From contig NZ_CP050134.2 of the NCBI RefSeq assembly GCF_011612265.2, positions 62,001-126,000 on the forward strand: a stretch of 64,000 nt of DNA, in the 5' to 3' direction. Within the stretch, counting starts at the first letter, position 1. Each line of letters begins with the position of its first letter. A program made the position numbers and the translations under genes. The notes under the pieces are model-generated. The model was not told where the DNA came from, searched no databases, and saw only the letters and a list, made by a program, of their open reading frames with translations. This DNA is from Corynebacterium matruchotii. GTDB taxonomy: Bacteria > Actinomycetota > Actinomycetes > Mycobacteriales > Mycobacteriaceae. Below, piece after piece: positions 27,316 through 37,175 of this stretch.

Positions 27316-28121
27316 TTTGCTTTAGCTGGGGTTCTGGTTTTTGGGAGATTTCTTCCTGGGCGAACCGGGGCGGCTGGTCGGAACCCAAGCTAAAGCAAAA
27401 CCCCTGCTTGGCAAGCTGCAAGCGTGCTGAGCTTGGGTTCTGATTCCAGTGGGTGGATTCGGGCCGCTGACGGAGGGAATCCCAGCTAAAGCGGGGCTGG
27501 TGTCCGGTCGGGGCCTGGTTGGGATCTAGCTGCAGGTGTTCTAAGCTTGGGTTCCGGGTTTTAACGTCCTAAATGCGTGCCCTTTGAAGTGGAATCCAAG
27601 CTTAGAGGATATGCGGCAAGGGTCGTGGAGGGTTTGGTCGGTATGGCCGGTTTCCTTGGTTGAGCTGCGTGTTTGCTTTAGCTGGGATTCCGGTTTTGGG
27701 GAGATTTCTTCCTGGGTAAACCGGGGCGGCTGGTCGGAATCCCAGCTAAAGCAAAACCCCTGCTTGTTAGGCTGCGTATCTTCTAAGCTTGGGTTCTGTG
27801 TGTAGGGAGCCTGAATCCGTCTGTTGGGTGCGGAGCCCAAGCTAAAACAAAGCCGGAGTTAGACCAGGGGTGCGGTCGGACTTTGGCTGCATATCTTCTA
27901 AGCTTGGTTTCTGTTTGATGCCGCTTGTTGGTCCAGGGGAATGTTGGTCTGAAATTGAAACCCAAGCTTAGAAGATGTGCGGCAAGGGTCGTGGAGGGTT
28001 TGGGCAGTACGGTCGGTTTCCTTGGTTGAGCTGCGTGTTTGCTTTAGCTGGGGTTCCGGTTTTCAGGAGTTTTCTTCCTGGGTAAACCGGAGTTGCCAAA
28101 CAGAACCCCAGCTAAAGCAAA
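27316..28121. repeat. Repeat cluster F: seven hairpin elements
   Basis: The 970-bp gap between the ABC exporter and DUF3054 is nearly filled by elements at about 27316-27399, 27425-27492, 27539-27607, 27672-27755, 27781-27848, 27893-27976 and 28038-28121. Arms are of the TTTGCTTTAGCT, TTCTAAGCTTGG and TGCTGAGCT types. The last has a perfect 19-bp stem, and the sixth a 15-bp perfect stem plus 4 bp after a bulge. A unit of about 165 bp is duplicated (27597-27763 and 27963-28129). The first and fourth copies differ by paired changes in both arms. No gene is visible. Confidence 0.9.
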
Positions 28122-28239
28122 AGCCCTGCTTGGCGGACTGGGCCAAGCAGGGGTGGGGCAAAACAAATCCCTCCGGGTGGCTGGATCAGAGGCCAGGCCG
28201 GCCTTAGCCACCGGGAGGGCGTCGCAAAGCGGGGAGGGG

Positions 28240-28593
28240 TTAGGGCCGACGGCGAGCAACCAGCCGGCCAGCCGCGCGCCACCCGAGAAGCAGCAGGCCG
28301 GACATAGTGGTCGCCACAATAATGAACGAAATGTGGGGAACCGCTGCATGGCGCGCCGCCCAAATCGCCAAGCCGGTGAGCACGGTGACCAGCCACACAA
28401 TCACACCATAACGGATGGCACCGCCGCCTGCGCCCCGGAGCGCAACCGTGGCAATCCCCGTCCCCACCAGGGAGCCTATGGCAAACGGCCAGAACGTGTC
28501 CGCAATCTGGGCGAGCCCCAAACCACCGTGGGCGGCCCGGGCTAGCACCGCAAACACCAGTACCGCAATAATGTCCGTCATCAACGTTTTCAT
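28240..28593 (-). CDS. DUF3054 small membrane protein
   Basis: This is a 117-residue protein with four hydrophobic helices, an N-terminal DIIAVLVFAVLAR segment bearing the Asp seen in DUF3054, and a basic tail (AARRRP-like). Function is unknown. Start ATG 28593 overlaps the stop of the upstream flippase-like gene as ATGA, so the two are translationally coupled. It is the distal gene of the minus-strand group that includes the MmpL3-type transporter, and DUF3054 genes are often near this locus in corynebacteria. A longer frame reaching 28935 overlaps the flippase gene and is an artefact. Confidence 0.75.
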   Translation of the reverse strand: MKTLMTDIIAVLVFAVLARAAHGGLGLAQIADTFWPFAIGSLVGTGIATVALRGAGGGAIRYGVIVWLVTVLTGLAIWAARHAAVPHISFIIVATTMSGLLLLGWRAAGRLVARRRP

Positions 28594-29666
28594 GAACTCA
28601 TACTTCCTACATGCATGCCACCGCGGGCAACGGAAATAAAATATGTCACCCACCCAATGATCGTAATCAATGCAAAGGAAATAATCCGGTAAACGAACAC
28701 CACACCAAACGCCGACGAAGCCGTCATGCCCACCGCGACCAGGCTGCCAGTCATGGCCGCCTCCACCGGGCCTAGGCCTGCTGGCGTGATCTGTGCCGTG
28801 CCCACGATTTTCGCAGTGACAAACGCCAACACCACACCCAGCACCGTTGTGTTGTTTTCCACCGCCCGAAACCCCGGAAGCACATCCGTTACCGCCCAGA
28901 CGCAGAGCCAAACCGCCACAATGTCGAACACCCAATTCATGAGCGACAGGAGGGTAACCCAGCTGAATTTGCCGGGAGTGAGCGATACCGCGTCAAGCTG
29001 CCCGAAATGCTCGTCAATGCTGTCGAGGATTTTTGTTGGTCGCCGGCGCACAATCCTGCCGGCCCGGATAATGACCGCCACCACAAACCGTTTTGCCGGC
29101 TCCGGGTGATTCGTGACCCACCACACCAGCAACGCTAGCCCCAGCATGATTGCCACCGACCCCAACATGGGCCATAGGCTGAAATCCGCTCCGAAGAAAA
29201 ACACCGAAATCAGCCCCAGCGCAATCAGCCACACCGTGGACAGCGCCGCCGACACCACAATGAACCAGGAGGAAACCAGCACGTTGACCCCCCAATTGCG
29301 CATGGTGTGAAATTGGTACACCGCCGACAATGCCGCGCCTCCCGGGAATGTCGCCGACCAGGAGTTCGCAATAAATGTGAGCTGGAGTGTGTCCCGCGAG
29401 CGCACGTTGGCGCCGCCGGCATTGAGCAACGTGTGCATCACCTCAGCCATGACCACTATGGAGGCAATCACCGCGAGGAACGCGAGCACCAGACCGGTGG
29501 GTTTAGCACTTAAAACTTCCTGGTAGCCGGTGGCGAGGAACGGCATCTTGTCGCGCAGCAGCAGGGCCGCGATCCCCATGATGACCAGTGGTCCGAGGAA
29601 TCGCACCCAGTTTTTCCAGCTGGCGCCGGTCTTGGGGTTCGCGGGATTTTCGTGGCTGACTGTCAA
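28590..29666 (-). CDS. Flippase-like membrane protein (UPF0104/LPG-synthase TM family)
   Basis: This is a 358-residue integral membrane protein with about eight helices, resembling the lysylphosphatidylglycerol synthase transmembrane region (AglD/MprF flippase-like) family. The pattern includes an LTFIANSWSATFPGG segment and a C-terminal GLGPVEAAMTGSL near residue 297, both characteristic of the group. Start TTG 29666 is supported by AAAGGA five bases upstream. It lies 28 bp after the MmpL3-like gene and overlaps the DUF3054 start. A role in moving a lipid-linked precursor is likely from the family, but the cargo is unknown. Confidence 0.72.
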   Translation of the reverse strand: MTVSHENPANPKTGASWKNWVRFLGPLVIMGIAALLLRDKMPFLATGYQEVLSAKPTGLVLAFLAVIASIVVMAEVMHTLLNAGGANVRSRDTLQLTFIANSWSATFPGGAALSAVYQFHTMRNWGVNVLVSSWFIVVSAALSTVWLIALGLISVFFFGADFSLWPMLGSVAIMLGLALLVWWVTNHPEPAKRFVVAVIIRAGRIVRRRPTKILDSIDEHFGQLDAVSLTPGKFSWVTLLSLMNWVFDIVAVWLCVWAVTDVLPGFRAVENNTTVLGVVLAFVTAKIVGTAQITPAGLGPVEAAMTGSLVAVGMTASSAFGVVFVYRIISFALITIIGWVTYFISVARGGMHVGSMSS

Positions 29667-29694
29667 GAAGATCCTTTCTGTGGTGTTGGCGGTG

Positions 29695-32373
29695 CTAGTC
29701 TTCGGATTCTAAACGCTTGAGCAGTTCCGTGAAGGGCACTTGTTTTGTGTTGCGGCCGGTGGTGGGGGAGAAATGCCGGTGGGTACTGGGGTTGGTTGTG
29801 CGAGGCTTATCGAAACGCTGCGGCGGCAAGCTCCCTGTTGCCAACTCTATCGTTTCTTCCCGCCGCGGATGTTGGTTGCTTGGTTGATTGCTTGACGACG
29901 CCCGGTCCCGCTCCATTCGAACACTAGCACGGGAGTCTGGTTCGGGAATATTTGTTCGAGGCCGGCGCACTGGCCTGGCCGGCTGTCGTGGCTGGGCCGC
30001 CCGCGGCGGTTGAGGTTGGGGTCGGGGCGCCCGTTTTGGCAGTCCTGCCTGCCCCCGACCCCGACCTTGGCCCTGGCCCTGGCCCTGGTTCCGGGAAACT
30101 CGGTGCCCCAGCGCCCCGGCCGCGGACTTCACCCATGGGGGCGCCCACCAATTGTCGTCTTGCAGTAGGTGCATGACTGCCGGGACCAGCATCATTCGGA
30201 TGATGGTGGCGTCGAAAAGCAGGGCGAAGATCATGCCAAAGGCAATGTATTTCATCATGACAATGTCGGAAAACCCGAACGCCCCGCACACCACAATCAT
30301 GATGATGGCCGCCGCGCTGATAATCCCGCCGGTGTGGGCAGTGCCGAATTTGATGGCAACATCAGTGGCGGCGCGATGCTCGCGTGCCTCCACCATGCGC
30401 GACACCAGGAACACCTCATAGTCAGTGGACAGCCCATAAATGATTGCCATAATGAGCACCAGCACCGGACTCATGAGCGGGCCTGGGGTGAAGCCGAACA
30501 GGTTTGCGCCCACACCATCGACGAACATCCAGGTGAGTAGCCCAATGGTAGCGCCCATGCCCAACAGCGTCATGATGACTGCCTTTGCCGGCAGCACCAG
30601 TGAGCCAAACACCAGGGCCATGAGCACGAAGGTTGCGAGTACAATATAGAAACTCATCAACGGCAGTTTGTCGAACAAAGCCTCGATAGATTCGATTTCC
30701 AGGGCCGGGGTGCCGCCAACATATACCTTTACTCCGGGTGGCGGTTCTATCGCCCGGAGCTGGTCGACAACCGACTGGTTATGGGCTCGATCCACGATCC
30801 CCGCCGATAGCACCGTGATGCCATCTTTTGTGGCTGAGGTGGGGGTGAATCGTCCGGTTAGGCCCTCTACCTGGGCGGCCTGTTGGTACACCTGTACGAG
30901 TTGATCGTTGTCGGCGTTGGTGACCACCAGTTTGATGGGTTCCGTGCGGAATTCGGGAAATTCTCGATCGAATGTGCTTTGCGCCGTGCGCACCTGATTG
31001 GTTGGCGGCAAGTAGGTTTCGTTGATGCCACCGAATTCCACGTCGCCGATCGGAAGGGCCAACAACATGAGGCCACCGACAATGGCGCAGGTCACCCATA
31101 CTGCATGCTGCATCGACCAGTTCGGTAGCCGATACCACCAGGTTTCGCTGAGCTTCTTCGATCCCTTCGACGCTGCGGCTGGCGCGGCTACGGCAGTGCG
31201 GGAGTGGGAGTAAGAGCGGGAACGCCCACGCCCCCCAGCGGAACGCTGCCCAGCCTGGCCACTTTGCCTGCCCCGACCCAAGGTGTGCGCAACCATTCCC
31301 GTTACCCCCGCCCACCTGGGTCGGCGCACCATGAACTTATCAATATTGTGCCCAAGCAGGCTAAATAATGCCGGTAGCATGGTCACCGACAGGACCGCCG
31401 CCAATCCCACGGCGCTGATCGCCCCGTACGCCACCGATTTCAAAAACGCCTGTGGAAACACCAACAACCCGGACAGGGCCACCGCCACCATGGCGGCGGA
31501 AAACACCACGGTCTTGCCCGCAGTGCCGGTGGCTCGCCTGACCGCGGTGCGCACATCCTGCCCGCCACCCCGGTTGAGTTCCTCCCGAAACCGGGACACC
31601 ATAAACAGCCCATAGTCGATGGCTAGCCCCAGCCCCAAGAGGGTCACCACCGAGTGGGCAAACACATTGACCTGCGTGAACCCGGCCAGTATTGATAGCA
31701 CCCCCAGGGACCCGACGATGGACAGGCCGCCCACAATCAGCGGCATGCAGGCCGCCACCAGGGACCCAAACACAACAAGAAGCAGCAATGCTACGGCTGG
31801 TAGCGCGTAGAATTCGGCCCGGCTAATATCCTGGCTCATGCCCTCATCCAGGGCATCCGCCACGGCCGTGGCCCCCGCTATCTGCGTCGATACGCCAGGA
31901 AACATCCTGCCGGCCCCCGCGAGTTGGACCTTGATGGCCCGGAAGTCTTTCAGGGTTTGGTCCCCGTCCCCTTTCAACGCGATTGCGGCGAAGGCGGTGC
32001 GTTTGTCTTGGCTGATGAGCCGGTCGACCCGCTTGTCGAAATAGCTGGTGATGTGGTCGATCTGGTCGGGGTGGTTGGCCAGAAGGTTGGTCAGGTATTC
32101 CTGGATGTGCCCAAACTCTGGTGACTCGTCAATGGTGCCGGTTTCGGCAGTAAACAGCAGGATGACGTCACCATTATTGTCACGGCCGAATGTTCGCGCT
32201 TCGATGGCGGCGGCGGTCGTGGAGTCGGAGTTGGGATCATCCCACCCCTCTTGGCTCATGCGGTCCGAAAGCCGCATCCCAAAGGTGAGGTAGAGCAAGA
32301 TGATGACGGCAACAACTACGAGCGGAATAACACGTCGGTGCTGGTAGGCGAATTCACCCCAGCGAGAAAACAT
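29695..32373 (-). CDS. cmpL1: MmpL3/CmpL1-type RND transporter for trehalose monomycolate
   Basis: This is an 892-residue RND permease that moves trehalose monomycolate to the outer face of the inner membrane. Start ATG 32373, with a purine-rich AAGGGATG upstream. Two RND halves each have a periplasmic domain and five-helix bundle. The proton-relay Asp-Tyr pairs are visible in LGLAIDYGLF and YGLSTDYEVF. Two parts are unusual: a basic Arg/Ser/Gly-rich segment in the central cytoplasmic loop (about residues 355-415), and a C-terminal tail of about 130 residues rich in Gly, Gln, Arg and Pro, partly encoded by GGCCCT tandem hexamers near 30069. The neighbours (NYN, trmB, pck) match the Rv0206c region, supporting MmpL3 orthology. 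Confidence 0.9.
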   Translation of the reverse strand: MFSRWGEFAYQHRRVIPLVVVAVIILLYLTFGMRLSDRMSQEGWDDPNSDSTTAAAIEARTFGRDNNGDVILLFTAETGTIDESPEFGHIQEYLTNLLANHPDQIDHITSYFDKRVDRLISQDKRTAFAAIALKGDGDQTLKDFRAIKVQLAGAGRMFPGVSTQIAGATAVADALDEGMSQDISRAEFYALPAVALLLLVVFGSLVAACMPLIVGGLSIVGSLGVLSILAGFTQVNVFAHSVVTLLGLGLAIDYGLFMVSRFREELNRGGGQDVRTAVRRATGTAGKTVVFSAAMVAVALSGLLVFPQAFLKSVAYGAISAVGLAAVLSVTMLPALFSLLGHNIDKFMVRRPRWAGVTGMVAHTLGRGRQSGQAGQRSAGGRGRSRSYSHSRTAVAAPAAASKGSKKLSETWWYRLPNWSMQHAVWVTCAIVGGLMLLALPIGDVEFGGINETYLPPTNQVRTAQSTFDREFPEFRTEPIKLVVTNADNDQLVQVYQQAAQVEGLTGRFTPTSATKDGITVLSAGIVDRAHNQSVVDQLRAIEPPPGVKVYVGGTPALEIESIEALFDKLPLMSFYIVLATFVLMALVFGSLVLPAKAVIMTLLGMGATIGLLTWMFVDGVGANLFGFTPGPLMSPVLVLIMAIIYGLSTDYEVFLVSRMVEAREHRAATDVAIKFGTAHTGGIISAAAIIMIVVCGAFGFSDIVMMKYIAFGMIFALLFDATIIRMMLVPAVMHLLQDDNWWAPPWVKSAAGALGHRVSRNQGQGQGQGRGRGQAGLPKRAPRPQPQPPRAAQPRQPARPVRRPRTNIPEPDSRASVRMERDRASSSNQPSNQHPRREETIELATGSLPPQRFDKPRTTNPSTHRHFSPTTGRNTKQVPFTELLKRLESED

Positions 32374-32406
32374 GGTGACAACATCCCTTCTACCGATCGT
32401 GCCTGG

Positions 32407-33102
32407 CTACTTGTCGGACAGCAGCATGGACAGCGGTCGGAATGGCTGCAGCCAGGCCCCGGTCGCTGGCAGATTATCCAGGCTGATGCGCGGCAGCGGC
32501 TCCCGGAACACGCCGGGGATTTCCTCCAGGTCCACGAATGTGAAGATTTCGGAGTTCACCGCCCAACTGGTGTGTTCGTGGAATCCCAAGATGGTGACCG
32601 GGATGCCTTCGTCGGCAAGCTCGGTGAGGAGTTCCCGGAAGTTTTGCCCATCCGCGCTGGCCACGATGACGCCGCGCAGTACACCTTCGGCGTGACGGTG
32701 ACGAATGTGCGCCACCATGTCCGGGTCGACGTCGGTGTCCTCGGTGAGCTTGGGCTTGGCGAACACCGCGAACCCGACATTGCGCAGCGCCTCCACCCAC
32801 GGCCGGATGGCGTCGGTGCCGTTTGGGGCCACATTGGTGAACACGGTGGCTTCGGCGGCGATCCGAACCCCGGTGTGGTGGGCTAATTCGCCCGCGCGGC
32901 CCAGCACCCACCTGCCGATGGCGTCAAACCGGGGCCGGTGGGCTGCGGTGGGCCGGGCACCCAAAATGGCGCCCAACCCCATGTCGATATTGGGGGCGTC
33001 CCACACCAATAGGAGCGTGTCGTCGCCCATTGGCTCGGGGGTTTCAGCTGTGGATCGTGCCGCGTGGGCGGGGTTCCCGGGATAAAATTCATTCGAACTC
33101 AT
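32407..33102 (-). CDS. NYN-domain (PIN-like nuclease) protein
   Basis: This is a 231-residue protein of the NYN/LabA group, predicted RNases with a PIN-like fold. Acidic residues sit in the expected places: VWDAPNID near residue 35, [10 protein letters not shown] in the middle and [11 protein letters not shown] near residue 140. Start ATG 33102 overlaps the trmB stop as ATGA and has GGAGG five bases upstream; the ATG at 33114 is less likely. The gene lies between trmB and the MmpL3-type gene, as in Rv0207c. It probably acts on RNA, but its target and any link to TMM transport are unknown. Confidence 0.78.
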   Translation of the reverse strand: MSSNEFYPGNPAHAARSTAETPEPMGDDTLLLVWDAPNIDMGLGAILGARPTAAHRPRFDAIGRWVLGRAGELAHHTGVRIAAEATVFTNVAPNGTDAIRPWVEALRNVGFAVFAKPKLTEDTDVDPDMVAHIRHRHAEGVLRGVIVASADGQNFRELLTELADEGIPVTILGFHEHTSWAVNSEIFTFVDLEEIPGVFREPLPRISLDNLPATGAWLQPFRPLSMLLSDK

Positions 33103-33827
33103 GTACGCCTCCATAGGAATTCGGTGATGGTGTGGTCTTGGTCTAAACCTTTGCCCTCAAACTTAGTGATGACCTGCCGGTCGGTTAATTGTGGGCAGTC
33201 CGGCCAGGGCCACCCCATGTATTCCAGCTGTGGTTCCACCTCGGCGAGTTCGGCAATCCATGCAGCATAATCGGCATGATCGGTGGCAACGTGCAATACC
33301 CCACCGGGTTTGAGCCTGTTAGCAATGAGGTTTAATACGCCGGATTGAATGATGCGACGTTTGTGGTGTCGAGCCTTGGGCCACGGGTCTGGGAAGAAAA
33401 TACGGACACCATCCACGGTACCGGGTTCGAACATGCGAGTGAGTACTTCTACGCCGTCGCCGCTAATCATGCGAATGTTGGTGATGTTCTCCCGCACGAT
33501 GGCGCCGAGGAGTTTCGCCAGCCCAGACTTATATAGCTCTACGGCAATGATATTGGTGTCGGCCTCGTGCGGCGCCATGGCCGCGGTCGAGGTTCCGGTG
33601 CCGGAGCCGATTTCCACAATGGTTTTCGCCCCACTACGCCCAAACCAGTCGTCGATGTCGATAATCCGATCGGCGAGCGTGGTGCCGAGCGTGGGCCAAT
33701 ACTCGTCCCAGCGGGCGGCCTGATTATCAGTAAGCGACCCGCGTCGAAAGCTGACGCCGCCGAGTCGGGGGTAGTCCAGGTCGTTATGAAAAAGCTCATT
33801 GAAGTCGGTTTGTTGCGGTCTATTCAT
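33099..33827 (-). CDS. trmB: tRNA (guanine-N7-)-methyltransferase
   Basis: This is a 242-residue SAM-dependent enzyme that methylates G46 of tRNA. The SAM-binding motif is [11 protein letters not shown] near residue 77. The diagnostic [16 protein letters not shown] lies near residue 150, and the C-terminal TKFEGKG completes the TrmB pattern. Start ATG 33827. It heads the minus-strand group trmB-NYN-cmpL1, with ATGA coupling to the NYN gene. It is divergent from pck, as in C. glutamicum. Confidence 0.93.
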   Translation of the reverse strand: MNRPQQTDFNELFHNDLDYPRLGGVSFRRGSLTDNQAARWDEYWPTLGTTLADRIIDIDDWFGRSGAKTIVEIGSGTGTSTAAMAPHEADTNIIAVELYKSGLAKLLGAIVRENITNIRMISGDGVEVLTRMFEPGTVDGVRIFFPDPWPKARHHKRRIIQSGVLNLIANRLKPGGVLHVATDHADYAAWIAELAEVEPQLEYMGWPWPDCPQLTDRQVITKFEGKGLDQDHTITEFLWRRT

Positions 33828-34198
33828 GCTGGTTTCCTGTCGGTAATCGGTAGGATTCTTAAGAGTAGTGGGGGTGAAGAAATGGCGCTAACTGGCACGC
33901 CGGATCGTCACTAAGCTTGTCGACGCCGGACCCTCGCGGTGGGGAAAATGACCGAAAATCACGCCAATTCCCCCCTGTTTAGGGGAATGAAAATGTGCTG
34001 TTTCGTGGTTATTGGGCCCCCGAAAGGGGCGAACGTCGATAAGTGAAAAAAGTTATTTCCGCTGGATAGGGCCCATTATGGTATAAATGGTTGTGATAAA
34101 CCCACGGAATTATGACATTGGTCTCACCAGACCCGCCTACCTGGGGGTGATTTGGTCGCTACTGTTGAAAACGGAACCAAATATGACAGGAGGATTTA
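33828..34198. promoter_or_regulatory. trmB-pck intergenic control region
   Basis: An extended -10 (TGG plus TATAAA, hexamer 34082-34087) should drive pck, with a start near 34094 and a leader of about 105 nt. Within that leader GGTCT (34120-34124) and AGACC (34129-34133) form an inverted repeat with a 4-bp spacer, a possible operator. Two small hairpins lie upstream (CCCC...GGGG near 33976-33990, and CCCCGAAAGGGG near 34016-34028). No gene is present. Confidence 0.5.
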
Positions 34199-36022
34199 AT
34201 GTCCAAAGTGGAAATCCCGGGACTTGTAGGCGAGGCTCCCACTAAGAATGAAGCATTGTTGCATTGGATTGCTGATGCTGCGAAATTACTCACGCCTGAC
34301 GAGGTGGTCTTTGCCGACGGCTCACGAGAAGAATGGGACCGTGTTTCCCAAAAGTTAGTGGATTCCGGAACCCTCATTCGTCTGAACGACGAAAAGCGCC
34401 CCAATTCGTTCCTGGCCCGCTCCAACCCCTCTGACGTGGCTCGGGTTGAATCACGGACATTCATTTGCTCAGCCACCGAAGAAGGCGCCGGACCCACCAA
34501 CCACTGGGTCGACCCGGATAAAATGAAAGCGGAAATGACCGAACATTTCCGGGGCAGCATGCGGGGCCGCACCATGTATGTGGTGCCGTTTGGCATGGGG
34601 CCGCTTGATAGCGACGACCCCAAGATCGGTGTGCAGCTGACGGACTCCGAATATGTGGTCATGTCCATGCGCATCATGACCCGCATGGGGCAGGCCGCGC
34701 TTGACCGTCTGGGCGACGGCGAATTCGTGCGATGCCTCCACTCCGTGGGTCATCCCCTAGAGCCGGGCCAAAAGGATGTGACGTGGCCCTGCAATGACAC
34801 CAAGTACATCACCCACTTCCCAGAAACCAAAGAGATTTGGTCCTATGGTTCCGGCTATGGCGGCAATGCCATCCTGGCTAAGAAGTGCTTTGCCCTGCGT
34901 ATCGCCTCCATTATGGCTAAGGAAGAAGGCTGGATGGCGGAGCACATGCTCATCCTGAAGCTCACCTCTCCTGAGGGCAAGAGCTATGGTGTGGCCGCAG
35001 CCTTCCCGTCGGCATGCGGCAAGACAAACCTTGCCATGATTACCCCCACTATTCCCGGCTGGAAGGCCGAAGTGGTGGGCGACGATATCGCTTGGATGCA
35101 CCTGCGGGCGGATGGTTTGTACGCCATTAACCCCGAAAACGGGTTCTTCGGTGTGGCCCCTGGTACGAACTACGATTCGAACCCCATTGCCATGCGCACC
35201 ATGGAACCGGGCAACACCATGTTCACCAACGTTGCCATGACCGACGATGGCGACATTTGGTGGGAAGGCATGACCAAGGAAAAGCCAGCTCACCTCATCG
35301 ACTGGCATGGTAATGACTGGACCCCTGAATCCGATACTGATGCCGCTCACCCGAACTCCCGTTATGCGGTTCCGATTGAACAATGCCCGATCGTCGCACC
35401 CGAGTTCGAAGACGCTCATGGCATTAAGATCGACGCCATTCTGTTCGGTGGCCGCCGCCCCGACACCGTGCCGCTGGTGACGGAATCCTTCAGCTGGAAC
35501 CATGGCACCATGATCGGCTCCCTGCTGTCCTCCGGCCAGACGGCTGCCGCCGAAGGCAAGGTTGGTGCCCTGCGCCACGACCCCATGGCCATGCTGCCGT
35601 TCATTGGCTACAACGCTGGCGACTACCTTCAGCACTGGGTGGACATGGGCAAGAAGGGCGGCGACAAGATGCCCAAGGTCTTCCTGGTTAACTGGTTCCG
35701 TCGCGGTGACGACGGTCGGTTCCTGTGGCCCGGCTTCGGCGACAACAGCCGCGTGCTGAAGTGGATCGTGGACCGCATCGAGGGCAAGGTTGAGGCCAAT
35801 AAGACCGTGGTCGGCAACACCGCTCGTGCCGAGGACCTGGATTTGAACGGCATTGATTCCCCGCTGGCCGACGTGGAAGAGGCCTTGAGTGCCCCCGCGA
35901 AGGATTGGGCGAAAGACCTTGACGACAACGAGGCCTACCTGAAGTTCCTTGGCGACAAGGTGCCGTCCGAGGTTCACGAGGAATTTGCTGCTCTGCGCAA
36001 GCGCATTGAGGACGCCCTTTAA
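34199..36022 (+). CDS. pck: Phosphoenolpyruvate carboxykinase (GTP)
   Basis: This is a 607-residue enzyme converting oxaloacetate and GTP to phosphoenolpyruvate, CO2 and GDP, the first committed step of gluconeogenesis. Start ATG 34199 with AGGAGG seven bases upstream. The nucleotide-binding kinase-1 loop [12 protein letters not shown] lies near residue 271 and contains the reactive Cys typical of GTP-type enzymes. VGDDIAWM supplies the metal-binding Asp, and [19 protein letters not shown] is the PEPCK C-terminal signature. Length is standard. The promoter carries a candidate operator and a strong terminator follows; it is a single-gene transcript. Confidence 0.96.
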   Translation: MSKVEIPGLVGEAPTKNEALLHWIADAAKLLTPDEVVFADGSREEWDRVSQKLVDSGTLIRLNDEKRPNSFLARSNPSDVARVESRTFICSATEEGAGPTNHWVDPDKMKAEMTEHFRGSMRGRTMYVVPFGMGPLDSDDPKIGVQLTDSEYVVMSMRIMTRMGQAALDRLGDGEFVRCLHSVGHPLEPGQKDVTWPCNDTKYITHFPETKEIWSYGSGYGGNAILAKKCFALRIASIMAKEEGWMAEHMLILKLTSPEGKSYGVAAAFPSACGKTNLAMITPTIPGWKAEVVGDDIAWMHLRADGLYAINPENGFFGVAPGTNYDSNPIAMRTMEPGNTMFTNVAMTDDGDIWWEGMTKEKPAHLIDWHGNDWTPESDTDAAHPNSRYAVPIEQCPIVAPEFEDAHGIKIDAILFGGRRPDTVPLVTESFSWNHGTMIGSLLSSGQTAAAEGKVGALRHDPMAMLPFIGYNAGDYLQHWVDMGKKGGDKMPKVFLVNWFRRGDDGRFLWPGFGDNSRVLKWIVDRIEGKVEANKTVVGNTARAEDLDLNGIDSPLADVEEALSAPAKDWAKDLDDNEAYLKFLGDKVPSEVHEEFAALRKRIEDAL

Positions 36023-36039
36023 CCCCTAATCAATCCACC

Positions 36040-36080
36040 AACCCGGCCCCGTCTGCTTCCCGCGGCGGGGCCGGGTTTTT
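36040..36080 (+). terminator. Terminator after pck
   Basis: AACCCGGCCCCG (36040-36051) pairs perfectly with CGGGGCCGGGTT (36066-36077) over 12 bp, followed by a run of T. It starts 18 bp after the pck stop codon. Confidence 0.9.
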
Positions 36081-36146
36081 GGTCTGACAGTTCGGTGGGC
36101 TGTTAAGCCGAGTGGTGGTGCCGGTTTTCTGTCGTTGAGCTGCGTG

Positions 36147-36874
36147 TTTGCTTTAGCTTGGTTTCCGGTTTTCGGGAGTTTTCTTTCTGGGTAAACCGGC
36201 GTGGCTGGTTGGAATCCCAGCTAAAGCAAAAGTCCTGCCTGTTCTGGCTGCATGTGTGCTGAGCTTGGGTTCTGGTTTGTGGTGGGGTATTTCCTGGGCT
36301 TATGGTCTGGTTAGATGTGGAAGTCAAGTTTAGGGGATGTGTGGCAATAGGTGGGTAGGTTTTCCTGGGTTAGGCTGTCCATTCGCTTAGCTTGGATTCG
36401 TCACCCAACAGGTAGAGTCAGGCCGTCAATAGACGGAACCCAAGCTAACGCGAAACTGATGTTAGGCCGGGAGATTGGCCGGGTTCTCTAGCTGCATATC
36501 TTCTAAGCTCGGTTTCTATTTGGTGTCGCTTGTTGGCCTAGGGAGAATATTGGCCTGAAATTGAAACCCAAGCTTAGAACAAATGCTGCTGCGGGCAATG
36601 GGGGTATCGGTTGTGCTGGAATTGGGCCCTGGTTTGAGGTGAGATATTCCTGGGTAATCTGGTATGGCTGGTTTTCTGGGGTTGAGCTGCGTGTTTGCTT
36701 TAGCTTGGGTTCCGGTCGATACCACCCTAAATCTGTGCCTTCCGAAGTGGAACTCAAGCTCAGCAGGTGTGCTGTCCGGCCAAAGTATGGTGGCTGCAAG
36801 AATGCTGAGCTGTACTTTCTCGATTCAGATGCTCTGCGCAGTCTTGTTCCCGATTAGAACCCAAGCTCAGCAGC
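36147..36874. repeat. Repeat cluster G: six hairpin elements after pck
   Basis: Elements lie at about 36147-36230, 36257-36335 (degenerate), 36382-36454, 36501-36579, 36693-36765 and 36803-36874. The fifth is a chimera: its left outer arm is the TTTGCTTTAGCT type and its right outer arm the AGCTCAGCA type. The sixth belongs to a subtype with an interior beginning GACTTTC or TACTTTC followed by TCGATTCAGA, which recurs at 44143 and 57292. No gene is visible among them. Confidence 0.85.
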
Positions 36875-36884
36875 TGAGCGACAG

Positions 36885-37175
36885 ATGATGCGCAAGGAGC
36901 GTAGGAATGATACGTTTGTTCCCGGAGAAAACGTGGAAGAAATCTTGCGAGTGAACCAGGTTTTTCAGTATTTATGCAGCCCATAGAGGGCTGCAAACTT
37001 GCAGCTATCCATAGGGTGATGGGGGTAGCTCAGGGGTAGGGTCAACAATGCGGTGTTCGGACAAGTTTAAGCCTGTAGTTGACATTCATGGTGTGTACTT
37101 TGCAGCCCAGTTTCCTGAGAATCGAAAACCCCCGCGGTTTATACGCGGGGGCCAACGAGAAAGGAGGTGGTATTT
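36885..37175 (+). other. Unassigned structured stretch upstream of a small ORF
   Basis: This non-repeat sequence contains overlapping, mutually exclusive hairpins: CAGCCC/GGGCTG (36977-36993) against GCTGCAA/TTGCAGC (36990-37005). A G+C-rich hairpin CCCCCGCG/CGCGGGGG follows (37129-37151), just before a near-perfect Shine-Dalgarno. Short frames start at ATG 36885 (33 codons) and ATG 37048 (45 codons); neither resembles anything I know. It could be the leader of a small regulatory transcript or a decayed gene. Confidence 0.35.

Noticed and set aside
28594..28935. N-terminal extension of the DUF3054 frame
   Set aside because: It overlaps the flippase-like gene in another frame; the ATG at 28593 with ATGA coupling explains the gene fully.
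37021..37095. tRNA-like segment beginning GGGGGTAGCTCAGGGGTAG
   Set aside because: Only the D-arm resembles a tRNA; there is no T-loop GGTTCGA, no matching acceptor stem and no clear anticodon arm.
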